Shown one piece after another: positions 7,027 through 13,967 of a stretch of 30,074 bases of DNA. Under the pieces are notes generated by a model, which had not been told where the DNA came from, did not search any database, and saw nothing but the letters and a program-made list of their open reading frames with translations. Numbering within the stretch: position 1 is the first letter of the stretch; each line of letters starts with the position of its first letter. The stretch spans positions 1 to 30,074 of the forward strand of contig JAOPUS010000426.1 in assembly GCA_025963345.1 (NCBI GenBank), read 5' to 3'. Both the position numbers and the translations under genes were made by a program. Origin of the DNA: Blastococcus sp. (GTDB lineage Bacteria > Actinomycetota > Actinomycetes > Mycobacteriales > Geodermatophilaceae).

Positions 7027-8277
7027 ATGCCTGACGTCGTCTTCACCGTGGACCAGGCCCGATCGATGCGCGACCAGGACGTTCCCGGCCACAACCGTTG
7101 GCATCCCGGCATCCCCCCGGCGGTGACGGTGCGCCCGGGGTCCGACATCCGGGTGGAGTGCCGGGAGTGGACCGATGCTCAGATCGGGAACAACGACTCC
7201 GCCAACGACGTGCGCGACGTCGACCTCTCCGGTGCCCACATGCTCAGCGGCCCGATCGGGATCGAGGGTGCCGAGCCGGGAGATCTGCTCGTCGTCGACA
7301 TCCTCGACCTCGGTCCCGTGCCGCAGCAGGAGGGTGGGCCCGCGCCCGGACAGGGATGGGGCTACACCGGCATCTTCTCCAAGCAGAACGGCGGAGGATT
7401 CCTGACCGACCAGTTCCCGGACGCCTACAAGGCCATCTGGGACTTCCACGGCCAGATCGCGACCTCCCGTCACATCCCCGGGGTCCGCTACACCGGCATC
7501 ACGCACCCTGGGCTGTTCGGCACCGCACCGTCGCCCGAGCTGCTCGGCCGGTGGAACGCCCGCGAACGCGCGCTGATCGCGACCGACCCGGACCGGGTTC
7601 CGCCCCTGGCGCTGCCTCCCCTGGAAGACAGCGTGCTGGCCGGCACGCTGACCGGCGAGGAGCTCGCCGCCGTGGGCCGGGATGGCGCCCGGACTGTTCC
7701 GGCGCGGGAGAACGGCGGCAACCACGACATCAAGAACTTCACCCGGGGTTCGCGGGTGTTCTACCCGGTCCACGTCCCCGGGGCCCTGCTCTCCGGCGGC
7801 GACCTGCACTTCAGTCAGGGAGACGGGGAGATCACCTTCTGCGGGGCCATCGAGATGGGCGGGTTCATCGACTTCCACGTCGACCTCATCAAGGGCGGCA
7901 TGGAGACCTATGCCGTGACGACCAACCCCATCTTCATGCCCGGAAATGTGGAACCGCGGTACAGCGAGTTCCTCAGCTTCATCGGGATCGGCGTCGACCA
8001 CGACACCGACACGAACCTCTACAACGACGCCACGCAGGCGTACCGGAACGCCTGCCTCAACGCGATCGCCTACCTCGAGAAGTTCGGCTATTCCGGGCCG
8101 CAGGCCTACCTCCTCCTCGGGTCGGCGCCGATCGAGGGGCGGGTCAGCGGGGTCGTCGACATCCCGAATGCCTGCTGTTCGCTCTACCTGCCCACGGCGA
8201 TCTTCGACTTCGACGTCCGCCCCTCGGCATCCGGCCCGGTCTCGGCCGACCGCGGGAGTTGCGCCGTCTCGTCGTGA
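7027..8277 (+). CDS. fmdA: Formamidase/acetamidase, copy 2
   Basis: A 416-residue FmdA_AmdA family enzyme, full length and co-linear with the copy at 2229-3482. It has GHNRWHPGIPPAVTVRPG, NDSANDVRD, GAEPGDLLVVDI, GQGWGYTGIF, GGGFLTDQFPDAYK, ENGGNHDIKNF, SQGDGEITFCGAIEMGGF and GVVDIPNACCSLYLPTAIFDFD. ATG 7027 has CGGAGAG about 7 nt upstream. The two copies differ most around residues 325-345 (after FMPGNVEPRY), in the region just before the C-terminal half-domain, and at the extreme C-terminus (here ending SCAVSS). This suggests different amide preference or expression rather than redundancy. It is the last gene of the plus-strand amide set; the next gene is convergent. Confidence 0.95.
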   Translation: MPDVVFTVDQARSMRDQDVPGHNRWHPGIPPAVTVRPGSDIRVECREWTDAQIGNNDSANDVRDVDLSGAHMLSGPIGIEGAEPGDLLVVDILDLGPVPQQEGGPAPGQGWGYTGIFSKQNGGGFLTDQFPDAYKAIWDFHGQIATSRHIPGVRYTGITHPGLFGTAPSPELLGRWNARERALIATDPDRVPPLALPPLEDSVLAGTLTGEELAAVGRDGARTVPARENGGNHDIKNFTRGSRVFYPVHVPGALLSGGDLHFSQGDGEITFCGAIEMGGFIDFHVDLIKGGMETYAVTTNPIFMPGNVEPRYSEFLSFIGIGVDHDTDTNLYNDATQAYRNACLNAIAYLEKFGYSGPQAYLLLGSAPIEGRVSGVVDIPNACCSLYLPTAIFDFDVRPSASGPVSADRGSCAVSS

Positions 8278-8387
8278 TCGCGCGTGGAACTCGCGGGCGG
8301 GCCGGCCGGCGGCCGTGAACGACCACGTGGGCCACTCTGGTCCGGCTAGGGAGGGCGACGCAGCCGCGGCGAGGTCTGGCAACACGC

Positions 8388-8753
8388 TCAGATGAGCCAG
8401 GTCCCCAACGTCCAGCCCAGTCCGACGGAGCCGAAGCCGCCGAGGAGGCCGGCGCCGACATTGGCGATGGCGTAGAAGCGCGCCCCGTTCTCGAGCAGGC
8501 GCAGCGTCTCGTAGCTGAAGGTGCTGTAGGTGGTCAGCGCTCCACAGAAGCCGATTCCGGCGGTTGCGGTGAGGGCGGGGGAGAGATGCGCGGTGCTCGC
8601 GGTCAGGAAGCCGAGGACGAACGAGCCGACCAGGTTGACCGTCAGCGTCCCCCACGGGAAGACACCGTCATGGCGGGCCTGGACCGCCCGATCGGTGAGG
8701 TAGCGGGCCGGCGCCCCGATCGCCGCTCCGAACGCGATCCACAGCATGATCAC
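8388..8753 (-). CDS. crcB: Fluoride channel CrcB/Fluc, second subunit
   Basis: A 121-residue four-helix Fluc/CrcB protein that exports fluoride as a dual-topology or paired dimer. Family marks are GAAIGAPARYLTDR, the pore Asn in WGTLTVNLVGSFVLGF and GFCGALTTYSTFSYETL. The Phe-box here reads TTYSTF: the first aromatic is Tyr and the second Phe is kept. GTG 8753 overlaps the stop of the DUF190 gene (GTGA), giving translational coupling; an ATG two codons later is the alternative start. It is the last gene of crcB-DUF190-crcB and is expected to pair with the upstream subunit. Confidence 0.93.
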   Translation of the reverse strand: MIMLWIAFGAAIGAPARYLTDRAVQARHDGVFPWGTLTVNLVGSFVLGFLTASTAHLSPALTATAGIGFCGALTTYSTFSYETLRLLENGARFYAIANVGAGLLGGFGSVGLGWTLGTWLI

Positions 8754-9097
8754 GAGGCTGACTCGCGGCTCGTGGGGCGGTACACCTCGACGTCTTCGAT
8801 GGTGATCAGTCCGGAGGAAACCAGGTTGTCCAGTTCGGGCAGGAACGCCTGGATGCGTTCGGCGGTGTCCACGATGACCACCGAGATGGGCAGGTCCTCG
8901 GACAGGCTGAGGATCCGGGTGGTGTGGATGTGGTTCGTCGCCCCGAAGCCCTCCACGCCGCGGAAGACGCTCGCGCCGATCAGTCCGGCGGCGTGCGCCC
9001 GGTGGACGATCTCGGTGTAGAGCGGCTTGTGTCCGACGGTGTCGGATTCTCCGACGAGCACCGTCAGCCGTTGCGCGGGTCCAAGCAGGGCGGTCAC
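8750..9097 (-). CDS. DUF190 (PII-like) protein
   Basis: A 115-residue DUF190 protein, a ferredoxin-like fold related to PII signalling proteins. Visible are QRLTVLVGESDTVGHKPLY, GLIGASVFRGVEGFG, the HIHTTRILSLSEDLPISVVIVD block and a C-terminal IEDVEVYRP strand. GTG 9097 overlaps the stop of the first crcB (GTGA), and its own stop overlaps the start of the second crcB in the same way. DUF190 genes are known to travel with crcB. A role as sensor or regulator of the channel is likely but not proven. No nucleotide-binding role can be read directly. Confidence 0.9.
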   Translation of the reverse strand: MTALLGPAQRLTVLVGESDTVGHKPLYTEIVHRAHAAGLIGASVFRGVEGFGATNHIHTTRILSLSEDLPISVVIVDTAERIQAFLPELDNLVSSGLITIEDVEVYRPTSRESAS

Positions 9098-9603
9098 GAG
9101 CGTTGTCCCTGTCGTTTGCGCCGCAGCCTCACCGCGGCGGCCCCGCGGGTCAGCGTCGCCCCGAGGAAGGTGGCGGCGAGCGCGGCGAGGACGGTCGCCG
9201 CCAGGTACCCCAGGGCCGGACCACCGCGACCGGCCAGCGCCAACTGCTGCACGTCCACCATGGCGGTGGAGAAGGTGGTGTAACCCCCGAGGATCCCCAC
9301 GCCCAGAAACGGACGGACGAGGCGATGCGCGGACGCCAGTTCGGTGATCACGACCATCAGCACGCCGATCAGGAAGCAGCCGCTGGTGTTGACCAGCCAC
9401 GTCGCGCCCGGCCACTGCCCCGCCCGATGGGGAAGCCAGACCGACATGCCGTAGCGGGCCTCCGCGCCGATGACGCCGCCCGCGGCGATGGTCCCCAGCA
9501 CGGCGGGATCCCACGCGCTCTCGTGTCGCTGTGCGGACACCTTCAGGTCGACGTCGGAATCCACAGGACCCGCGGTACGGCCTGGCCTCGGCGCCGTCGA
9601 CAT
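9094..9603 (-). CDS. crcB: Fluoride channel CrcB/Fluc, first subunit
   Basis: A 169-residue Fluc-family subunit with a longer, hydrophilic N-terminal extension of about 35 residues before the first helix. Family marks are IGAEARYGMSVWLP, the pore Asn in TWLVNTSGCFLIGVL and GILGGYTTFSTAMVD. The Phe-box reads TTFSTA: the first Phe is kept and the second is Ala, complementary to the other subunit. The C-terminus is very basic (RLRRKRQGQRS). GGAGGT lies 7 nt before the ATG, so this is the first gene of the operon. No crcB-type fluoride riboswitch was recognised in the 440 bases upstream. Confidence 0.92.
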   Translation of the reverse strand: MSTAPRPGRTAGPVDSDVDLKVSAQRHESAWDPAVLGTIAAGGVIGAEARYGMSVWLPHRAGQWPGATWLVNTSGCFLIGVLMVVITELASAHRLVRPFLGVGILGGYTTFSTAMVDVQQLALAGRGGPALGYLAATVLAALAATFLGATLTRGAAAVRLRRKRQGQRS

Positions 9604-9874
9604 CGATCCACCTCCGCCAGCAGGTGAACACCGTCAGCGACCGGGACACGGTCGTCGCCGGATCCCCCGACAGCCGGAAGATGTTACCGCTGCTTCCGCC
9701 ACCCCGACGGCCGCTCGGGTCCTCGAGGGAGCCCATGTGGTCGGCGAAAGAGGCTGGAGCCCCCCCGCGTCCTCCCTTTCCGGCAGAGGCAGCCTCCAGG
9801 AGGTCGATGACCCTGTTGCGGCTTCTCGCGAAAGGTCGCTGACAGCCTGCAGCCTGCTCACCCCGCCGCCGCAG
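9604..9874. other. Stretch without a supported gene
   Basis: This is the leader side of the fluoride operon. Open frames exist on both strands, but none has family motifs or a convincing ribosome site. A fluoride riboswitch was looked for by eye and not found. Given the adjacent dehydrogenase scrap it may be decayed coding DNA. Confidence 0.4.
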
Positions 9875-9949
9875 GCCGCAGTGGTCCAGGAGCTGATCGG
9901 CGGGTTGGGTGCAGACGTCGCCATCGGGGCGGTCGGTACCCCGGCTACT
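9875..9949 (+). pseudogene. Fragment of a zinc-dependent alcohol dehydrogenase
   Basis: A run of about 25 codons, AAVVQELIGGLGADVAIGAV continuing to GTPAT, reads like the coenzyme-domain segment of medium-chain zinc alcohol dehydrogenases (typically LTGGLGADVAIEAVGxPATFE). Neither flank continues the family in any frame: there is no Rossmann GxGxxG upstream and no GGHVA-type strand downstream. This looks like a remnant of a deleted gene. The resemblance is from memory of the family and the segment is short. Confidence 0.4.
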
Positions 9950-10046
9950 GACTCGCCCGCCGGTTCTCCGCACCTTCTCGACGTCCGTCGGGTGTCGTTC
10001 GAGCCGGTCGGCGCATGGCTGAGGTGACCCGGGGTAGTTCGCAGAA

Positions 10047-10268
10047 ATGAGGACCAGGAGGAGGACGAGCAGCATCGGAGTGGTTCTGTTGTTGGCCTGG
10101 CTCGTCATCGGCGCGATCGCGGCCGGCCAGCGCGGCTACTTCACCAGCGGTGGCACCAGCTGTGCGACCACGAGCACGACCATCGTCACGATCCTGGCTG
10201 GGCCGCTGAACTATCTCGGCGTCAATCCGCAGGTCAACTGCCCCCAGCTCCCGCAGCCGAGCAAATAG
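10047..10268 (+). CDS. Small conserved actinobacterial membrane protein
   Basis: A 73-residue protein with a basic N-terminus (MRTRRRTSS), one transmembrane helix (about residues 10-27, GVVLLLAWLVIGAIAA) and an outside segment ending LAGPLNYLGVNPQVNCPQLP. The QRGYF motif right after the helix and the GPLNYxGVNPxVxC tail recur in short uncharacterised actinobacterial proteins. Two cysteines (in TSCATT and NCPQ) lie outside the membrane and could pair. No function is known. It stands alone between a dehydrogenase scrap and a broken reductase, so it may be the only intact gene in this decayed stretch. Confidence 0.7.
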   Translation: MRTRRRTSSIGVVLLLAWLVIGAIAAGQRGYFTSGGTSCATTSTTIVTILAGPLNYLGVNPQVNCPQLPQPSK

Positions 10269-10409
10269 CGGCAGACCGCCCGCCGTCCCCTGGTTGGAGA
10301 CCTGCATGAATCCCGGGGCGGTTCCCGTGTCGGTGATCGAGACCTGACGGCGCCAGGCCGACACTGGCCGGCTGTTCACCTCCCCGATGCCAACGATGGG
10401 CGAGGACGG

Positions 10410-11177
10410 TCAGTGCCCCGCCGACCCGCTCACCGAGGCGCCGGACCGTCGTCCCTCCGATGAGGTCGTGAGGGCGGCGCGCAGCCGGCTGCGCTCGTCG
10501 TCGGTGAGCTGTATCTGTGCCGCCGCGACGCTGTCGAGGATCGTCTCGGGTCGGCGCGCCGCCGGGAGGGGTAGCACGACCGGCGATAGATCCAGGGCCC
10601 AGGCGAGCGCGACCTGGTGTGGGGAGACCCCGCGCTCGCGGGCGACCGCGGCGAACTCCGGGAGCTCCTGCCCGAGGTCGGCGGCCCGTGCGCTGCCGCC
10701 CAGGGGGCTCCAGGAGAGGAACGCGATGCCCTGGGCCTCGCACTGCTGGAGGACGGGCAGCGCGCGGAGCGACCACGGTGAGAGCTGGTTCTCGACCGCC
10801 ACGATGTCGACGACCGTCTGCGCCTCGGCGAGCTGCCGACGTCCGGCGTTGCTGATGCCGGCTGGCGTCCTGGACGAAGGTCTGCTCATCGGTGCGCAGG
10901 TTGCCTCCCTTGCACACCACCACGACGTCGTCCGGGTCACCGCTCCACGGGGCAAGCGCCCGTGCGACGAGGGCCTCGCTGTAGCCAGTTCGGCCGCGTT
11001 TGGATCCGTAGTTGACCGCGGTGTCGAGCAGTCGCAGCCCGGCGTCGAGGGCGGCGTGCACCGTGCGCATGGCCTCCGCCTCGTCGGGCCGGCCCTCCAT
11101 CGCCAGCCGCATCAGCCCGAATCCGATCGGGGCGAACTGAGGTCGGCGATCCGCCGGTCGGGATACGCGCTGGGCAT
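10410..11177 (-). pseudogene. Broken aldo/keto reductase
   Basis: The reading starts at ATG 11177 (PSAYPDRRIADL), then shifts frame by one base near 11140 into FAPIGFGLMRLAMEGRP, AALDAGLRLLDTAVNYGSKRG, VVVVCKGG and LRTDEQTFVQDASR. Near 10860 it changes frame again and resumes at AEAQTVVDIVAVENQLSPW, followed by GIAFLSWSPLGG, VARERGVSPHQVALAWALD, and a C-terminal LTDDERSRLRAAL. Relative to aldo/keto reductases, about 60-70 residues between the Lys strand (VCKGG) and the EARxV helix are missing. That loss includes the active-site His strand and the helix reporting the VSN motif. Two frame changes plus an internal deletion mean the enzyme cannot be made. The catalytic Asp and Tyr of the first part (LLDTAVNYG) survive. 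Confidence 0.85.
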
Positions 11178-11468
11178 CGTGGTCACTTTCGGGGCTTCGC
11201 CAGAGGAGGCACGGTCAGGCAACGACCGGACCCGATCGCGCCCGCCGTGCCAGGTGCCCCTTCTTCGGGGGCGGGGCGTTCCTTCACCGGAGGGGCGCTC
11301 CTCTGTGTTGCAGGAGCGAACCGGGGAGGAAGGCCCCGACAGAACTCCGCTCTTCTGTGGCGGCTGAGACTGCTGTGTCGAATTCGCACAGATATTGGTC
11401 TCGCAAGGCCCGATCCTGACTTTCCGGCTGTACGTTCCCCCCGCTCTGCCAGCCATCGAGGGGAACGC
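11178..11468. other. Upstream region of the HNH nuclease gene
   Basis: About 290 bases between the broken reductase and the nuclease start. The last 90 bases are less GC-rich (AATTCGCACAGATATTGG near 11380-11397), as expected for a promoter, but no convincing -35/-10 pair could be picked. No gene is supported here. Confidence 0.4.
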
Positions 11469-12758
11469 ATGGCCGACCGGTCTGGACCGAAGAACAGGTG
11501 GATGGTCTTCGGCATCGTCGCCGGAGTGGCTCTGGTGTTCGAGATCGCAGGGCTGGCGGCGCTGGGGCTGCCGGGCGGACTCGTGATGGGCGGCCTGACT
11601 CTCTTCCTCGTGGGTGTGGGGGCAACCATTACGGGCCGGGCCCGGTGGGCCTTCATCGCCAGTCGCAAGATCGGTGGCGTAGTCGCCCTCGTTGGTCTCA
11701 TCGGACTGGTGGCCGGAACGGCCACGGCACCGCCGACGGCGCCGTCGTCCGCATCGTCGGAGACGAGTCCCGCCACACTCACGGCGGACGCCGCAGCCAA
11801 GGCCGCAGCCCTGGAAGCGGCCGAGGAGGCGCTCGCGCAGGCCGAGACGAGCGAACGTGCGCAGACCACGGACGCGCTGGTCGACTCCACGACCGGGCTG
11901 CTCACGGACGCAGCTGCGGACGCGGCAGTCACGTCGGCCGGCCCGACGTCCGCGCTGGCCGCGCTCGCAGCGGTCGAGGCCAAGGGGCGGGCGCCCCGGA
12001 CCGGTTACGACCGGGACCTGTTCGGCTCCGGTTGGGTCGACACCGACCACAACGGGTGCGATACCCGCAACGACGTCCTGGCGCGCGACCTGACCGGGGA
12101 AGCGTTCAAGCCGGGCACACGCGACTGCGTCGTCGTGACCGGCACCCTGGCGGACCCCTATTCGGGGAGGACGCTCGCCTTCCAGCGGGGGCAGGGGACC
12201 AGTGAGGCCGTGCAGATCGACCACGTCGTGGCTCTGTCCGACGCGTGGCAGAAGGGCGCACAGGGCTGGGACACCACCCGCCGGAGCGCGTTCGCGAACG
12301 ATCCGCTGAACCTTCTGGCCGTGGACGGCCCTCTGAACATGGCCAAGGGGGACGGTGACGCGGCGACGTGGCTTCCGCCCAGCCGGGCGTACCGATGTGC
12401 CTATGTGGCGCGGCAGGTGGCGGTCAAGGTCTCCTACGGCCTCTGGATGACGCAGGCGGAGAAGAACGCCATCGCCACGATCCTCACCTCCTGCCCGAAC
12501 GAGCCCCTTCCGGGTGGCGTCGTCGCGAACATCCCGAAGCCGCAGCCGACCCCCGTACCCACGCCGGTCCCACGTCCGGCGCCCACTCCCACGCCTGTTC
12601 CGCAGCCCGTTCCGGTTCCTGTTCCGGCTCCGCCGGCCCAGGTCTACTACGCCAACTGCACGGCGGCGCGAGCCGCGGGCGCGGCGCCCGTCCTGGCCGG
12701 TCAGCCGGGCTACGGACGCCACCTCGACCGCGACGGGGACGGCATCGGCTGCGAATGA
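11469..12758 (+). CDS. Membrane/surface HNH (DUF1524-type) nuclease with excalibur domain
   Basis: A 429-residue protein. Two or three N-terminal membrane helices (about residues 10-32, 35-50 and 62-80) are followed by an Ala-rich linker (residues 85-170) with a heptad-like AAALEAAEEALAQAE stretch. The DUF1524 HNH-like nuclease domain (about 175-345) has the core QIDHVVALSDAW (Asp251, His252) and FANDPLNLLAVDGPLNMAKGD. A Pro-Thr/Val-Pro spacer of wall-spanning type comes next, then a C-terminal excalibur motif, YYANCTAARAAG to DRDGDGIGCE, a calcium-binding fold with two Cys. ATG 11469 has GAGGGG about 6 nt upstream. It probably acts on DNA outside the cell or at the envelope. The substrate and purpose (nutrient scavenging, competition or DNA uptake) are not readable. 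Confidence 0.88.
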   Translation: MADRSGPKNRWMVFGIVAGVALVFEIAGLAALGLPGGLVMGGLTLFLVGVGATITGRARWAFIASRKIGGVVALVGLIGLVAGTATAPPTAPSSASSETSPATLTADAAAKAAALEAAEEALAQAETSERAQTTDALVDSTTGLLTDAAADAAVTSAGPTSALAALAAVEAKGRAPRTGYDRDLFGSGWVDTDHNGCDTRNDVLARDLTGEAFKPGTRDCVVVTGTLADPYSGRTLAFQRGQGTSEAVQIDHVVALSDAWQKGAQGWDTTRRSAFANDPLNLLAVDGPLNMAKGDGDAATWLPPSRAYRCAYVARQVAVKVSYGLWMTQAEKNAIATILTSCPNEPLPGGVVANIPKPQPTPVPTPVPRPAPTPTPVPQPVPVPVPAPPAQVYYANCTAARAAGAAPVLAGQPGYGRHLDRDGDGIGCE

Positions 12759-12772
12759 GCTGACCGACCGTC

Positions 12773-12806
12773 GAGAGGGCCGTGGGCGTCGCGAAGGGCC
12801 CTTCTC
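12773..12806 (+). terminator. Rho-independent-type terminator after the HNH nuclease
   Basis: GAGAGGGCC (12773-12781) pairs with GGCCCTTCTC (12797-12806) with one bulged T, 15 nt after the nuclease stop. The following gene is convergent, so it may serve both strands. Confidence 0.6.
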
Positions 12807-12904
12807 TGGGGGGACGGCGGCGGTAACGTCGGCCGGTCCCGAAGGGAGAGGGGGCTGGTGATGGCGACCGGCCCGGTCGTCTGCGTGGCCTGCCGTCCGG
12901 AGAA

Positions 12905-13312
12905 CTACGCCGTCCGGTCCTGCGTCAGGAGCGCCCGGCAGACCGCCGGCATGTCGACCATGCCGACCAACCGCCCGTGGTCGACGACCGGGAGATGCTG
13001 GACCGACCGCTCCAGCATCTGTTCGGCCGCCGCGGCGACGGAGGTACCCGGGTGGACGACGACCGGTCGGCTCAGTTGCAGCTGGTTGATCCTGGTGTCG
13101 TTGAGGTCCCGGCCGTCGGCCACCGCCTGGCTCACGTCGGCATCGGTGATGACGGCGATCGGCAGGCGTGCGTTCAGATCGGCGGTGACCACCAGCGCGC
13201 TGTCGTGGGACCGCTTCATCAGGTAGGCGGCCGAGGCGACGTGGGCATCCGGTTCCACCGTCGTCGTGGGGGTCCGCATCAGCCCGCCGATGGTCGTCTG
13301 GCTCTCGGACAT
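12905..13312 (-). CDS. CBS-domain pair protein
   Basis: A 135-residue protein made of two CBS motifs forming one Bateman module. The first (about residues 8-60) has LMRTPTTTVEPDAHVASAAYLM and IAVITDADVSQAV; the second (about 75-130) has VVVHPGTSVAAAAEQMLERS and LPVVDHGRLVGMVDMPAV. Such stand-alone modules bind adenine nucleotides and act as energy-linked sensors; the partner is not evident. ATG 13312 is preferred to the GTG two codons earlier because GAGGAG lies about 7 nt upstream. It is divergent from the gluconate kinase gene by about 95 nt. Confidence 0.9.
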   Translation of the reverse strand: MSESQTTIGGLMRTPTTTVEPDAHVASAAYLMKRSHDSALVVTADLNARLPIAVITDADVSQAVADGRDLNDTRINQLQLSRPVVVHPGTSVAAAAEQMLERSVQHLPVVDHGRLVGMVDMPAVCRALLTQDRTA

Positions 13313-13406
13313 GGCCACTCCTCGGGGGCGTGCCTGGTCGGTAGCGCCATTGTGCGGCCTTCACCGGGTCGCGTGTCCGATGGCGCTCCCCGGGTACCCG
13401 CCGGGC

Positions 13407-13967
13407 ATGGAGGCCACCGATGCCGCCCCGACCACGTCGATCGTCGTCATGGGCGTCTCCGGCTCGGGCAAGTCGACGGTCGCGGCAGGCCTCGTCGAGC
13501 GCCTCGGCTGGGACTTCGCCGAGGGCGACGACTTCCACCCGCCCGAGAACGTGGCCAAGATGGCGGCCGGCATGCCCCTGGACGACGAGGACCGCTGGCC
13601 GTGGTTGCGCGCACTGGCGGCCTGGATCGGCGAGCACGAGCAGGCGGGCCGGGACGACATCGTCACCTGTTCGGCGCTGAAGCGCGCCTACCGCGACCTC
13701 CTCCGCGACGGCCACCCCTCCGTCTGGTTCGCCCACGTCACGGTGGACGCCGAGACCCTCCGCGAACGGGTCCAGAAGCGCACCGGGCACTACATGCCGC
13801 CGTCGCTGCTGGACAGCCAGCTGGCGACACTCGAACCGCTGCAGGACGACGAGCCCGGGATCACCGTCGCCGGCGCCGGCTCGCCGGAGGAGGTCGTCGA
13901 CGAGATCCTCGCTGCGCTCGAAGCCCAGCGCGATCTCCGCATCGACAGCCGGGAGAGCCCCTCATGA
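13407..13967 (+). CDS. gntK: Gluconokinase
   Basis: A 186-residue kinase of the GntK family, which phosphorylates D-gluconate to 6-phosphogluconate with ATP for the pentose-phosphate or Entner-Doudoroff route. It has the P-loop GVSGSGKST (residues 16-24), the substrate segment FAEGDDFHPPENVAKMAAGMPLDD, the CSALKRAYRDLLR motif and the KRTGHYMPPSLLDSQLATLE lid. ATG 13407 gives a normal length; ATG 13380 is an in-frame alternative, and neither has a strong ribosome site. The stop overlaps the start of the permease gene (ATGA), so the two are translated together. Confidence 0.95.
   Translation: MEATDAAPTTSIVVMGVSGSGKSTVAAGLVERLGWDFAEGDDFHPPENVAKMAAGMPLDDEDRWPWLRALAAWIGEHEQAGRDDIVTCSALKRAYRDLLRDGHPSVWFAHVTVDAETLRERVQKRTGHYMPPSLLDSQLATLEPLQDDEPGITVAGAGSPEEVVDEILAALEAQRDLRIDSRESPS

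Noticed and set aside
9604..10046. Fluoride (crcB) riboswitch upstream of the crcB operon
   Set aside because: The minus-strand leader lacks the paired GG-n-GAUG ... CUGAUG core in any order I could fold by eye. A GATGGCGACG near 9920 is not followed by the conserved partner.
11112..13790. Minus-strand frame of 892 codons
   Set aside because: It lies antisense to the HNH nuclease, and across the CBS and gntK genes, with no family motifs and long Arg/Gly/Pro runs. It is a GC-rich shadow frame, except that its last codons coincide with the first codons of the broken aldo/keto reductase.
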